Assembly: GCA_900321895.1 (NCBI GenBank)
Contig: ONYB01000084.1
Location: forward strand, 1 to 23,056
Length of the DNA: 23,056 nucleotides
Reading direction: 5' to 3'
DNA from: an uncultured Brachyspira sp.
GTDB taxonomy: Bacteria; Cyanobacteriota; Vampirovibrionia; Gastranaerophilales; Gastranaerophilaceae
Shown piece after piece: positions 14,069 to 22,198 of the stretch. Position 1 is the stretch's first letter; each line of letters opens with the position of its first letter. A model generated the notes under the pieces. The model worked only from the letters and a program-made list of their open reading frames with translations, searched no databases and was not told the DNA's origin. Both the position numbers and the translations under genes were made by a program.

Positions 14069-15712
14069 ATGCTGATTTTTGGGAACAAATTATTTAAAAA
14101 ACCGTTACGTATTTTAAAAGCATTCAATAATGAGGAATTTTTAACGGCTTTTCGTGAGATAGAAGAACTTTCAAAAAAATATTACCTTGCAGGTTACATA
14201 AGATATGAGGCAAAAGAGGTTTTTCTCGGTAAAAAAATCGCTTTCGATTACCCGCTTTTGTATTTTGAAGTTTTTGAAGATTTCAAAGAGTTTTCGCCAC
14301 ATGTTGCGGATTTGTGCCGACTGAAATCCTCATCTGCAATAACGTTTGAGCAATATAAATCAGATTTGGAGAAGATAAAAGAAGAAATTGCAAACGGCAA
14401 TACCTACGAGGTAAACTACACCTACGACAGGCATGTAGACTGCGAGGCGGACGAGTTTGAGCTGTTTAATTTCCTTTTAAAAAAGCAGGCGACGCCCTAT
14501 AATGCGTTTATAAAAAATGACATTGAAACAATTTTTTCATTTTCTCCCGAACTGTTTTTTGAACTGAAGAACGGGCATATTCTCACAAAACCGATGAAAG
14601 GTACTGTTCCGAGGGGAATAGACGAAGTTCAGGACAAGAAAAATGTTGATTTTTTGAAAAACGACATAAAAAACCGTGCCGAGAATGTGATGATTGTAGA
14701 CCTTTTGCGGAACGATTTGGGGCGAATTGCGAAAACAGGTTTGGTCAAGGTTTCAAAACTTTTTGAAATCGAAACTCACAAAACTCTTCATCAAATGACC
14801 TCTCAAATCGAGGCGGATTTGCTTGACGGGACAACCCTTTTTGAGGTCTTTAAAGCAATTTTCCCTTGCGGTTCAATCACAGGTGCTCCAAAAATCAGTA
14901 CGATGAAAATTATTGACCGTTTGGAAAAAGGTTCAAGAGAGGTGTATTGCGGGGCTATCGGGCTAATTTCACCGAAAAAAACTGTTTTTAGTGTTCCGAT
15001 AAGAATTTTGCAGAAAAAATCAGACGAAAAAACTTATCGCTACAGAGTTGGAGGGGCAATAGTTTGGAATTCCGACATCAAAGAAGAATGGGAGGAAACT
15101 CTTACAAAATCAAAAATTTTAGAAGAGGATTTCAAGTTGATTGAAACCATCAAGGTTGAGTGTGGCAAGCCGTTTTTGTGGGCAGAACATCTGGGTCGCC
15201 TCAAAAACTCCGCAAAGCATTTCGGATTCAATTTTAATCCTGAATTGGAAACTCTGAAACCTACGCAGGACGGAATGTTACGGATTTTGTTATCAAAAGA
15301 CGGCAGCTATTCGCTTGAGTACAAAAAACTCGTACGGTCAGAGGTTTGCAAGGTCGAAATTTCGCCCAAAAAAGTTGATAGCAGAAAAGCTTTTTTGTAC
15401 CACAAAACCACGTATAGACCGTATTATGAAGAGAGTTTTAAGAAAATTGTCGACGGAAAGATTTATGATGAACTGTTTTTTAATGAAAAAGGTGAATTGA
15501 GCGAGGGGGCAAGAAGCAATGTTTTGTTGACAATTAACGGAAAATTATACACTCCGCCTGTCAAATGCGGGCTTTTGAACGGGGTTTTGCGGCAAAATCT
15601 TTTGGATAGAGGTATTTGCACCGAAAAAATATTGTACAAAGAGGATTTGTTGCATGCAGAAAATATTTATTGCATAAATTCCGTCCGTGGCATAAGGAGG
15701 GTCGTACTGTGA
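14069..15712 (+). CDS. pabB: Fused aminodeoxychorismate synthase component I and aminodeoxychorismate lyase
   Basis: Turns chorismate into 4-amino-4-deoxychorismate (with PabA), then releases pyruvate to give p-aminobenzoate for folate. 547 residues: residues ~1-350 are the PabB/anthranilate-synthase-I-like domain, with TKPMKGTVPRG (173-183, catalytic Lys177), RAENVMIVDLLRNDLGR (203-219) and FPCGSITGAPK (265-275). Residues ~357-547 are a class IV aminotransferase fold (PabC), with the PLP-linking Lys446 in HKTTYR, ELSEGARSN (476-484) and PPVKCGLLNGVLR (496-508). Both active sites look intact. The PabB part is shorter than stand-alone E. coli PabB, as usual in such fusions. Its stop overlaps the start of pabA. 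Confidence 0.95.
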   Translation: MLIFGNKLFKKPLRILKAFNNEEFLTAFREIEELSKKYYLAGYIRYEAKEVFLGKKIAFDYPLLYFEVFEDFKEFSPHVADLCRLKSSSAITFEQYKSDLEKIKEEIANGNTYEVNYTYDRHVDCEADEFELFNFLLKKQATPYNAFIKNDIETIFSFSPELFFELKNGHILTKPMKGTVPRGIDEVQDKKNVDFLKNDIKNRAENVMIVDLLRNDLGRIAKTGLVKVSKLFEIETHKTLHQMTSQIEADLLDGTTLFEVFKAIFPCGSITGAPKISTMKIIDRLEKGSREVYCGAIGLISPKKTVFSVPIRILQKKSDEKTYRYRVGGAIVWNSDIKEEWEETLTKSKILEEDFKLIETIKVECGKPFLWAEHLGRLKNSAKHFGFNFNPELETLKPTQDGMLRILLSKDGSYSLEYKKLVRSEVCKVEISPKKVDSRKAFLYHKTTYRPYYEESFKKIVDGKIYDELFFNEKGELSEGARSNVLLTINGKLYTPPVKCGLLNGVLRQNLLDRGICTEKILYKEDLLHAENIYCINSVRGIRRVVL

Positions 15713-16263
15713 TTTTGATTGATAATTACGACTCTTTCACCTATAATATTGTGCAATATCTGCAAGAACTCGGGGTAACTCCGACAGTTTTTGAGAACGA
15801 TAAAATTACGATTGAAGAATTAAAAAATATGGATTTTGACGAAATAATACTTTCTCCGGGGGCAGGAAATCCCGATACGGCGGGTGTTTCTATGGAGGTT
15901 ATAAAAGAATTTTACAAGACTAAAAAAATTCTCGGAATTTGTTTGGGACACCAGTGTATAGCACAATTTTTCGGGGCAAAAATCGTGAAGGCAAAAGAGC
16001 CGTATCACGGCAAAACATCAAAAATTATTCACACAAATTCAAAATTGTTTAGCGGTATTCCGATGGAATTTGAGGTAATGCGATACCATTCGCTTGTGGC
16101 GGAAAATCTCCCGTCGTGCCTGAAAGTAACTGCAAAAACCGAGGACGGAATAATTATGGCATTGGAGCACGAAAAATATCCTATTTACGGTGTTCAATTT
16201 CATCCCGAATCTATCCTCACCACCTACGGGCATGAGGTTTTAGAAAATTATATTTGTTTATAA
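15709..16263 (+). CDS. pabA: Aminodeoxychorismate synthase component II (glutamine amidotransferase)
   Basis: Releases ammonia from glutamine for PabB. 184 residues, the standard length, with a class I glutamine amidotransferase triad: Cys78 in GICLGHQ, His165 and Glu167 in FHPES; also LIDNYDSFTYN at the start and SPGAG (49-53). The same fold serves as TrpG in some bacteria, and one enzyme may serve both pathways, but the partner gene is PabBC. Start: the open frame extends back to 15616 inside pabBC, but the family start is ILIDNYDSF. A GTG at 15709 with AGGAGG (15695-15700) 8 nt upstream gives exactly this. GTG overlaps the pabBC stop as GTGA (15709-15712), a translational-coupling arrangement. 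Confidence 0.95.
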   Translation: MILIDNYDSFTYNIVQYLQELGVTPTVFENDKITIEELKNMDFDEIILSPGAGNPDTAGVSMEVIKEFYKTKKILGICLGHQCIAQFFGAKIVKAKEPYHGKTSKIIHTNSKLFSGIPMEFEVMRYHSLVAENLPSCLKVTAKTEDGIIMALEHEKYPIYGVQFHPESILTTYGHEVLENYICL

Positions 16264-16352
16264 TTAATGGATGTTTTTTGCATAATAATTTCCATAATAA
16301 ATTCCTAATTATGTTTGTTATATAATTGATATAGTAGTGATGGAGTATTGAT

Positions 16353-17348
16353 TTGTTTAATCTTGAGAATAGAAGGTATATTGGAAGTAAAGCAAACTTA
16401 TCAGATTGGATACTAGATTTAATCCAAAAAAATTGTACAGGGGATGTATTTGCAGATATTTTTGCGGGTACTGCTATAATTGCTCAGAAAGCTTCTAAAA
16501 TGTATTCTCACGTAATAGTTAATGATTTTTTATTTTCAAACAATCTTATTTATAATGCTTTTTTTATTGATAAAGCGTGGAATCAAGAAAAAATAAATGA
16601 GTACGTAGAGAGTTGGAATATGACAAGTGCAAATACTCTACAAGATAACTATTTTTCACGCAATTTTGGCGGGAAGTTTTTTAGTTTTGATGATGCTAAA
16701 AAAATAGGTGCTATAAGGGATGATTTGCAGTTAGATAGAACATTTAACAATAAGGAAAAAGATATATTGTTGGCTTCGTTAATCTATTCTGCTGATAAAA
16801 TAGCTAATACCGTTGGGCATTATGAGGCATATTTTCATAAAAAAGATATTTCATCACAATTTATTTATCAAGTAATTAATCCTGCACCAATTAAGGATGT
16901 AGAGATATATAGGGAGGATGTAAATAAACTATCTAAAGATTTAAAAGCGGATATCGTTTATATTGATCCTCCCTATAATTCAAGACAGTATAGTAGGTTT
17001 TATCATGTACTGGAAAATCTGGCAAAATGGGAAAAACCAAAATTAGAAGGTGTTGCTTTAAAACCTCCAGCAGAAAATATGAGTGAATATTGTAGAATAA
17101 ATGCTTCCAATGTATTTAAAGAGCTTATAAAAAATTTACAATGTAAATTTATTGCGGTTTCATATAATAATACATATAATTCAAAGAGTAGTTCATCAAA
17201 AAATAAAATTTCGTTAGAACAAATCGAAGAAATTTTAAATTCAAAAGGAAAAACAACGAGATATGAGCACAATTATAAATTCTTCAATTCAGGAAAAACA
17301 AACTTTGATGATCATAAAGAATTCCTCTTTATCACAAAGGTCAGTTAA
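16353..17348 (+). CDS. D12-class N6-adenine DNA methyltransferase (first RM methylase)
   Basis: Transfers a methyl group from S-adenosylmethionine to adenine N6, protecting one strand of the RM recognition site. In 331 residues: motif X RRYIGSK (7-13), motif I DIFAGT (35-40) and motif IV DPPYNSRQYS (205-214, followed by FYHVLENLAKW), which together mark the D12/gamma class. Composition is markedly AT-rich (start TTG; AAA/AAT/ATA codons) compared with pabA just upstream. The start is TTG at 16353; GGAG (16342-16345) lies 7 nt before it. First gene of a three-gene operon, overlapping the second methylase. It pairs with the next gene: an asymmetric site needs a different methylase for each strand. 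Confidence 0.9.
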   Translation: MFNLENRRYIGSKANLSDWILDLIQKNCTGDVFADIFAGTAIIAQKASKMYSHVIVNDFLFSNNLIYNAFFIDKAWNQEKINEYVESWNMTSANTLQDNYFSRNFGGKFFSFDDAKKIGAIRDDLQLDRTFNNKEKDILLASLIYSADKIANTVGHYEAYFHKKDISSQFIYQVINPAPIKDVEIYREDVNKLSKDLKADIVYIDPPYNSRQYSRFYHVLENLAKWEKPKLEGVALKPPAENMSEYCRINASNVFKELIKNLQCKFIAVSYNNTYNSKSSSSKNKISLEQIEEILNSKGKTTRYEHNYKFFNSGKTNFDDHKEFLFITKVS

Positions 17349-18252
17349 TACTGGTTTGATACGTTCTCCGTTTTTTTATGTAGGCGACAAGTATCGTATA
17401 CTAAATCAGATATTGCCATTTTTTCCTACCAAAATAAATACTTATGTTGAACCTTTTGTTGGTGGTGGTTCTGTATTTTTAAATGTAAATGCTCATAAGT
17501 TTGTTTTAAATGATATAGATAAAAACATGATAAAATTACACAATTATTTGTGCACATGTTCCTCTTGTCCTGATATGTTTTTTGAACAAGTTACAAACAG
17601 AATTATTGAATTGGGATTGTCTCGTTCGTTTATAGAAGATATTGTTCCAAATGAATTAAAAATGGAATATCCCAAAACTTATTATGCCAAATTTAATAAA
17701 AAAAGTTATAATTTTTTACGAGATGAGTATAATAAAAATAAAGAAAATGTTTTAGATTTATATCTGTTACTTATTTATGGCTTTAATAGAATTTTAAGAT
17801 TTAATTCTAAGGGTGATTTTAACTTACCCGTTGGTAATGTAGATTTCAATAAGAATGTTTTAAATGCTCTTAAAATGTATTTTAGTAATGTGTGCTCAAA
17901 ATCTGTTCATTTTTATAATTTTGATTATAAAGAGTTTGTAAATTTATTAACATATAAAGAAAATGATTTTGTATATTTTGACCCACCATATTTAATAACA
18001 TGTTCAGAATATAATAAACTTTGGAATGAGAGTAAAGAGCGGGAATTGTTAGAATTGCTAGACAAATTAACATGTAGCAAACTTAAATGGGCAATTTCAA
18101 ATTTGGTTGCCGATTATAACAAAGAAACACATAATGAAATTTTCGATAAGTGGATGCAAAAGTACAATATTCACGAAATAAATAGTTATTATATAAGTTT
18201 TAATAATAATAAAGTTCGCCCAACAAGAGAAGTATTAGTTACAAATTATTAG
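17308..18252 (+). CDS. Dam-like D12-class adenine methyltransferase (second RM methylase)
   Basis: N6-adenine methyltransferase for the other strand of the site. 314 residues from the ATG at 17308: FFYVGDKYRI (22-31), motif I VEPFVGGGSVFLN (47-59), motif IV FDPPYL (224-229). FNSKGDFNLPVGN (165-177) resembles the segment of Dam-type enzymes used in GATC recognition, consistent with a GATC-containing site. The start is uncertain: ATG 17308 (AGGAAA 11 nt upstream), ATG 17263 and TTG 17356 are all in frame. With 17308 it overlaps the first methylase by 41 nt, so translation is coupled. Very AT-rich: 13 G+C in 17881-17940. Confidence 0.9.
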   Translation: MIIKNSSLSQRSVNTGLIRSPFFYVGDKYRILNQILPFFPTKINTYVEPFVGGGSVFLNVNAHKFVLNDIDKNMIKLHNYLCTCSSCPDMFFEQVTNRIIELGLSRSFIEDIVPNELKMEYPKTYYAKFNKKSYNFLRDEYNKNKENVLDLYLLLIYGFNRILRFNSKGDFNLPVGNVDFNKNVLNALKMYFSNVCSKSVHFYNFDYKEFVNLLTYKENDFVYFDPPYLITCSEYNKLWNESKERELLELLDKLTCSKLKWAISNLVADYNKETHNEIFDKWMQKYNIHEINSYYISFNNNKVRPTREVLVTNY

Positions 18253-18260
18253 AGGAGTTT

Positions 18261-19838
18261 ATGTCAAAAACAAGAAATGCAGAAAGAAAGCCACTATCAT
18301 TTTCTACTACAATGAGAAATCCAGATAGAATTGCAGGTTTTTTGAATTGTTTATTGCCTTATGAAAATATGGTTTTAACTACTGAGATAATAAACGAAAT
18401 TATTAAAAAAGTTTTAAAAAACAAGTTGTATAAGACTATGTATCAATTAAAAAACTTTCATCTAAAGGATATATATTTTGATGCTGATAAATTCTATACA
18501 GATGTGGATATAAAAACAATTATTGAAAATAGTCCACAAAACCATAAGGAAGCTGGTTTTAAACATGGTTGGGATTCAAGATTCGATACATGGTATAAAT
18601 TGCCGATGGAATTAGGATTTACTTATTACGAAATGAATAAACCTATTAGAATTTCAAATACAGGACACATGTTAATAGATTCATACAATGAACAGTCTGT
18701 AAATGAGCGAAAAATTCAAAATGTGATGTTAAATGCATTAATGAAATATCAAACGAATAATCCATTTAGAAAAAATCTTAATTCCAATTCACCATTGTTG
18801 TTATTATTAAATGTTTTAAAATTGCTAAAAGAAGATAAAAAAGAAGATAGTGCAGGGTTATCAAGACAAGAATTATCAATATTGATATGTTGGAATGATA
18901 ATAATGCAAAAGGTGTATATGAATATATAAAGACGTTAAGAAAAAATTTCGGATTTAATTATTCTGATGAATTTATATATGAAAGATGTTTAGAGCTCCT
19001 TGGGGCAAATGTTTCACAAAAGAATAGATTCAAAATGAATCAAATTTGTGGAGAAGCAGTTGATGAATATATCAGAAAGATGCGTAGTACTGGAATTATT
19101 TCCTTGCGTGGTAATGGCAGATTTATTGATTTTAATATGCTTGAGGAAAATAAAATTCGGTATGTTATTGAAAATTATTCAAAATATCCGATATTTACAG
19201 ATAAAATATTGTACTACGATTACATGAGTACTATAGATAATCGTGTATTAGATATTAAACAATCAACAAAATTTGATTTACAAAATGTGAAGCAACAAAC
19301 TTTATACAAATATGCGGAAAAATATACAGAAGAAAAAATTTTTGAGGAATTGGTCAAGGTTTGCAGTAAAAAAGAAAGTAAAGATAGCATTTTGAAATTT
19401 ATTAATGCTCCAACTAGATTAGAATTTTTGACAAGCATATCCCTTGTTCAGCAATTTAAAAATCTTGTCGTAAGTCCAAACTATTCAGTTGATGATGAAG
19501 GGTTACCTGTGTTTACTGCAAGTGGTGGGTTAGCAGATATAGAATGTTTTGATAGTGAATACAATAGCTATTTTGAGGTAACCTTGATGTGTGGTAGGCA
19601 AGATCAGGTGAATAATGAAATTGTTCCTATAAGAAGACACTTAAAGTCCGCTCTAAAACAAAATCCATTATCATTTTCAGTTTTTGTTGCTCCAGTTGTT
19701 CATGAAGATACGATTGAGGTTGCAAATTTGTATAAGATAAGAGAAAACCTTGATATTTTAACATTCAATATAAAGGAATTTATAGAGCAAATAAAACAAA
19801 AAAGATCAGTAGTTGAGCTATTGGATAGTTATAGGTAA
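18261..19838 (+). CDS. AlwI/N.BstNBI-like type IIS restriction endonuclease
   Basis: Predicted restriction enzyme of the RM operon. 525 residues: an N-terminal region with SFSTTMRNPDRI (13-24), as in AlwI-family proteins, a helical DNA-binding middle, and a C-terminal nuclease. The proposed active site is TRLE (Glu388), GGLAD (Asp426), FEVT (Glu439-Val440-Thr441) and Glu453. The spacing Glu to Asp of 38 and Asp to EVT of 13 matches what I recall for N.BstNBI (E418, D456, E469-V-T), where Thr replaces the usual Lys of PD-(D/E)xK. AlwI cuts beside GGATC and has two methylases, which fits the two genes upstream. AGAGGAG overlaps the preceding stop. The family call is from memory and could be a close relative (PleI/MlyI type). 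Confidence 0.8.
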   Translation: MSKTRNAERKPLSFSTTMRNPDRIAGFLNCLLPYENMVLTTEIINEIIKKVLKNKLYKTMYQLKNFHLKDIYFDADKFYTDVDIKTIIENSPQNHKEAGFKHGWDSRFDTWYKLPMELGFTYYEMNKPIRISNTGHMLIDSYNEQSVNERKIQNVMLNALMKYQTNNPFRKNLNSNSPLLLLLNVLKLLKEDKKEDSAGLSRQELSILICWNDNNAKGVYEYIKTLRKNFGFNYSDEFIYERCLELLGANVSQKNRFKMNQICGEAVDEYIRKMRSTGIISLRGNGRFIDFNMLEENKIRYVIENYSKYPIFTDKILYYDYMSTIDNRVLDIKQSTKFDLQNVKQQTLYKYAEKYTEEKIFEELVKVCSKKESKDSILKFINAPTRLEFLTSISLVQQFKNLVVSPNYSVDDEGLPVFTASGGLADIECFDSEYNSYFEVTLMCGRQDQVNNEIVPIRRHLKSALKQNPLSFSVFVAPVVHEDTIEVANLYKIRENLDILTFNIKEFIEQIKQKRSVVELLDSYR

Positions 19839-19841
19839 ATT

Positions 19842-21119
19842 TTAAAAATAGCTAAACTTTGGGAATGAAATCAATCCAAACTCTCCAGTGCTGTTCAGCG
19901 GTAGTGAAAAGCCGAGAGTGTTTTCGTTTGTCGGTTTGCTTTCAAAGATGATTTTGCCTCTGTGGGCGTTTATGACTTGAGTGCAGTAGTTTAGTTTTAT
20001 CCCAAAACCGATTTTTGTGTAGCTTGAAATTTGTCCGACGTATTTGTCCATAAGACTGTGGAGTGTTTCCTCCGGAATATATGGGCTTTTGGTGATAATT
20101 TCAAAAGTTATGTCGTTTTCGGTTTGGTGAGTAGAAATTTCAATAAATGAATTTGGGAAGGAATACGAAATGCTGTGTTTCAACAAGAAAAGCACGGTCG
20201 GTTTAAGGTAATTTATGTCCGCATTGATAATGTTTTCGTCCTCCTTGAAGTTCGTGACGAATTTGATGTTTTTCTCTGCTGCCTCTTGCTCCATAAGTTT
20301 GCAACATCCTTGGACAAGTTTTTGAAAATCAAGCTTTTGGTGGTCAAGTTTAATTTCTTTATTTTCAAATTTGTAGGAGGAAAGAACAGTCCTAATCATG
20401 TCGTAGATTTCGTTACAGGAACTCGCTGTCAATTCCAAAATCTCTTTTTGATCAGGGTTAATTTTCCCGAAGTCTTCGTTCAAAAGCATGTTAAGTGAGC
20501 GAATTTGTGCGATTATCGGCGTTTTTAGGTCGTGGTTGAGTGTTGCGATGAATCTTTTTTGCTGATTGATAAGCTCGTATTTTTGCGTAACGTCTACCAA
20601 ATATACAATTACTCCGCAAACTTTTTTCTCTATGTTTAAAATCGGTGACTTTGTAACGTTGAAAATTCTTGTGGAATTGTTGTCAAATCTGTAGGAAAGT
20701 TCTTTGTTTACGGTCTGTTGTTTTTCTACAATGATTTTCAGGTCGTTGTTTTGAGTATCGGAGTGTATTTCGTCGAAAATTTCTGTCGAAAAAGTAGTGC
20801 CCCCGTGAAAATTTGTAAGTTTTTTCAAGTGTTTGTTTCCGCACAAATATCGACCGTGGATGTCCATAACGTAAGCCGGCACGGGAATTGTTTCTATAGA
20901 ATAGATTATGTCCGATTCCAAAATCGATTTTTTTTTGTTTTCTTGCGATTTGGGGTTTGAAGATTTTATCGCAAGGCAAACAAGTGCTGTCAAAATTGTT
21001 AAAAAAGCAAGGTTAATAATCCCAAAGCGATTGCTCATGCAAACTGTTTGGTATGTCAGTAAGCCCGCAAATACTAAGGTTGTTAAGCCTGTTAAAATTT
21101 TAATTTTTTTATTCTTCAT
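19842..21119 (-). CDS. PAS-domain sensor histidine kinase with a degenerate ATP-binding domain
   Basis: Partner of the response regulator encoded upstream. 425 residues: two membrane helices (about 8-27 and 33-52) with little between them, a PAS domain (~65-180, ending in VDVTQKYELI), then HisKA with the phospho-acceptor His196 in TLNHDLKTPI. The catalytic ATP-binding domain (~300-410) has the overall HATPase layout, but the N-box Asn is replaced (LLKHSISYS, His315) and the G1 box D-x-G-x-G reads TKSPYIPEE (343-351), so Asp and both Gly are lost. G2 is partly kept (GFGIKL). Kinase activity may be lost; phosphatase or scaffold roles remain possible. AGAGG about 11 nt upstream supports the start. 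Its stop lies 3 nt from the end of the convergent restriction gene. Confidence 0.88.
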   Translation of the reverse strand: MKNKKIKILTGLTTLVFAGLLTYQTVCMSNRFGIINLAFLTILTALVCLAIKSSNPKSQENKKKSILESDIIYSIETIPVPAYVMDIHGRYLCGNKHLKKLTNFHGGTTFSTEIFDEIHSDTQNNDLKIIVEKQQTVNKELSYRFDNNSTRIFNVTKSPILNIEKKVCGVIVYLVDVTQKYELINQQKRFIATLNHDLKTPIIAQIRSLNMLLNEDFGKINPDQKEILELTASSCNEIYDMIRTVLSSYKFENKEIKLDHQKLDFQKLVQGCCKLMEQEAAEKNIKFVTNFKEDENIINADINYLKPTVLFLLKHSISYSFPNSFIEISTHQTENDITFEIITKSPYIPEETLHSLMDKYVGQISSYTKIGFGIKLNYCTQVINAHRGKIIFESKPTNENTLGFSLPLNSTGEFGLISFPKFSYF

Positions 21120-21156
21120 AACTCATTCGCCTCTGATATTAAAGAGTAATACAGAT

Positions 21157-21822
21157 TTAATATAATTTGCATTTCACTGCTTTTACAGCCGCTTGAACCC
21201 TGTCTGAAACATTCAGTTTTTCAAAAATTCTGACGAGGTGAGCTTTTGCGGTGTTAAGACTGATATTTATGTCGTCGGCAATCTCGAGATTTGACTTGCC
21301 TTGAACAACGAGTTTCAAAACTTCTTTTTCACGCATGCTCAAACCGAAATCGTTATCGGGTTTTTGATAAAGATTTTCAAAATCGCTTGCGTCGTGCGGT
21401 TTTGGAAAAATATTAAGCACCATTTTGGCAATTTTCGGGTCAATCCAAACTCCGCCTTTCTCCACACATTCGATAGTTTTAACCAATTCCGTCAGCGGAA
21501 TTTCTTTAAGTGCATACGCATTAGCTCCTGATGCAAGTGAGGCGTAAACTTCTTCCTCCTTGTCGTGGGAGGTGAGTATGATAACTTTTGTATCAGGAAA
21601 ATTGTCATGGATATATTGGGTGGCTTGAATACCGTTCATATTTGGTAAACCCAAGTCCATTAAAATGACGTCAGCCTTTTGGGTTTCCATGGCGTCAATA
21701 CAATCCTCAGCAGTTTCAAAATCCCCGAGGACTTCAAGATTCTCAACCGAGGCAAAGAAGTGTTTGTACGTGGCTCTAATAAGCCGATAGTCTTCTACAA
21801 TATAAATTTTTATTTTTTTCAT
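21157..21822 (-). CDS. NarL/FixJ-family response regulator
   Basis: A DNA-binding response regulator, cytosolic. 221 residues: a receiver domain with YIVED (acidic pocket near residues 7-12), phospho-acceptor Asp56 in ILMDLGLPNMNG, Thr/Ser in ILTSHDKEEE and Lys in YALKEIP; a linker; and a LuxR-type helix-turn-helix (LSMREKEVLKLVVQGKSN, then NTAKAHLVRIFEKLNV). All receiver residues are intact. First gene of a two-gene unit; the sensor kinase begins 37 nt downstream of its stop. Start: an ATG five codons upstream (21837, MRVGI) is in frame, but GTAGGA sits 4-5 nt before the ATG at 21822 and MKKIKIYIVED is the usual start for the fold. Confidence 0.93.
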   Translation of the reverse strand: MKKIKIYIVEDYRLIRATYKHFFASVENLEVLGDFETAEDCIDAMETQKADVILMDLGLPNMNGIQATQYIHDNFPDTKVIILTSHDKEEEVYASLASGANAYALKEIPLTELVKTIECVEKGGVWIDPKIAKMVLNIFPKPHDASDFENLYQKPDNDFGLSMREKEVLKLVVQGKSNLEIADDINISLNTAKAHLVRIFEKLNVSDRVQAAVKAVKCKLY

Positions 21823-21877
21823 AATTCCTACTCTCATTCACCTGAATATAATATACGCAATTTGTATAAATTTCTAT

Positions 21878-21891
21878 TACCCGATTGGGTA
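21878..21891. promoter_or_regulatory. Short inverted repeat upstream of the response regulator
   Basis: TACCC (21878-21882), GATT, GGGTA (21887-21891), about 56 bp before the response-regulator start at 21822. A possible operator, perhaps for autoregulation; the arms are only 5 bp. Confidence 0.25.
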
Positions 21892-21924
21892 GTTGAAATT
21901 TAAAAATCAGTGTAGAAAGCTGGC

Positions 21925-22014
21925 ATGGCGGGAGCTTTGCCGTATGAGGGAATAAACGAAGTATTTCCAACTGTTTCAGGCGATAAAACCATTACCGAAA
22001 AACGGATATTATGA
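21925..22014 (+). CDS. Tiny ORF (29 codons) ending in a terminator, possible small protein or gene remnant
   Basis: Reads MAGALPYEGINEVFPTVSGD followed by KTITEKRIL and TGA. An in-frame TAG at 21913-21915 closes it upstream. There is no good ribosome binding site or promoter, but the stop codon lies inside the left arm of a well-formed terminator, which is where a real gene end would be. GC and codon choice look like coding DNA of this genome. It could be a genuine small protein, the surviving 3' end of a larger decayed gene, or part of a small RNA. No family recognised. Confidence 0.3.
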   Translation: MAGALPYEGINEVFPTVSGDKTITEKRIL

Positions 22015-22037
22015 TTATTTCATGGTATCCGCTTTTT
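22003..22037 (+). terminator. Rho-independent terminator
   Basis: A 12-bp stem, 22003-22014 with 22020-22031 (two adjacent U-G pairs), around a 5-nt loop, followed by CTTTTT (22032-22037). It points right, yet no conventional gene on the plus strand lies between it and the divergent response-regulator gene, only the 29-codon ORF. Confidence 0.85.
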
Positions 22038-22120
22038 GTATTGTTCGACTCCTCAGGATAACAAAAATTTAATTGTTTTACATAAAATCCCTACTAACCT
22101 ACTTACTTTACGAAAAGAAC

Positions 22121-22168
22121 TTATTCACGAACCCGAGCGAGGGCGAATTCTATTATTCACTTATTCAC
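22121..22168 (+). repeat. Three TTATTCAC repeats, DnaA-box-like
   Basis: TTATTCAC occurs at 22121-22128, 22153-22160 and 22161-22168, the last two directly in tandem. Each matches eight of nine positions of the DnaA box TTATNCACA, missing only the final A. An A/T-rich tract follows (about 22169-22220). Confidence 0.5.
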
Positions 22169-22198
22169 CTCAATATTAAACTTTCCCAAATTTTACTA

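Noticed and set aside
16264..16352. Possible attachment-site repeats flanking the RM island
   Set aside because: I compared the pabA-side gap with the bases around 19830-19860 and saw no shared repeat longer than AT-rich chance matches.
22133..22150. GAGCGAGGGCGAATTC, reminiscent of cloning-vector sequence
   Set aside because: Only a short match; the flanking bases have the composition of the surrounding intergenic DNA and show no polylinker.
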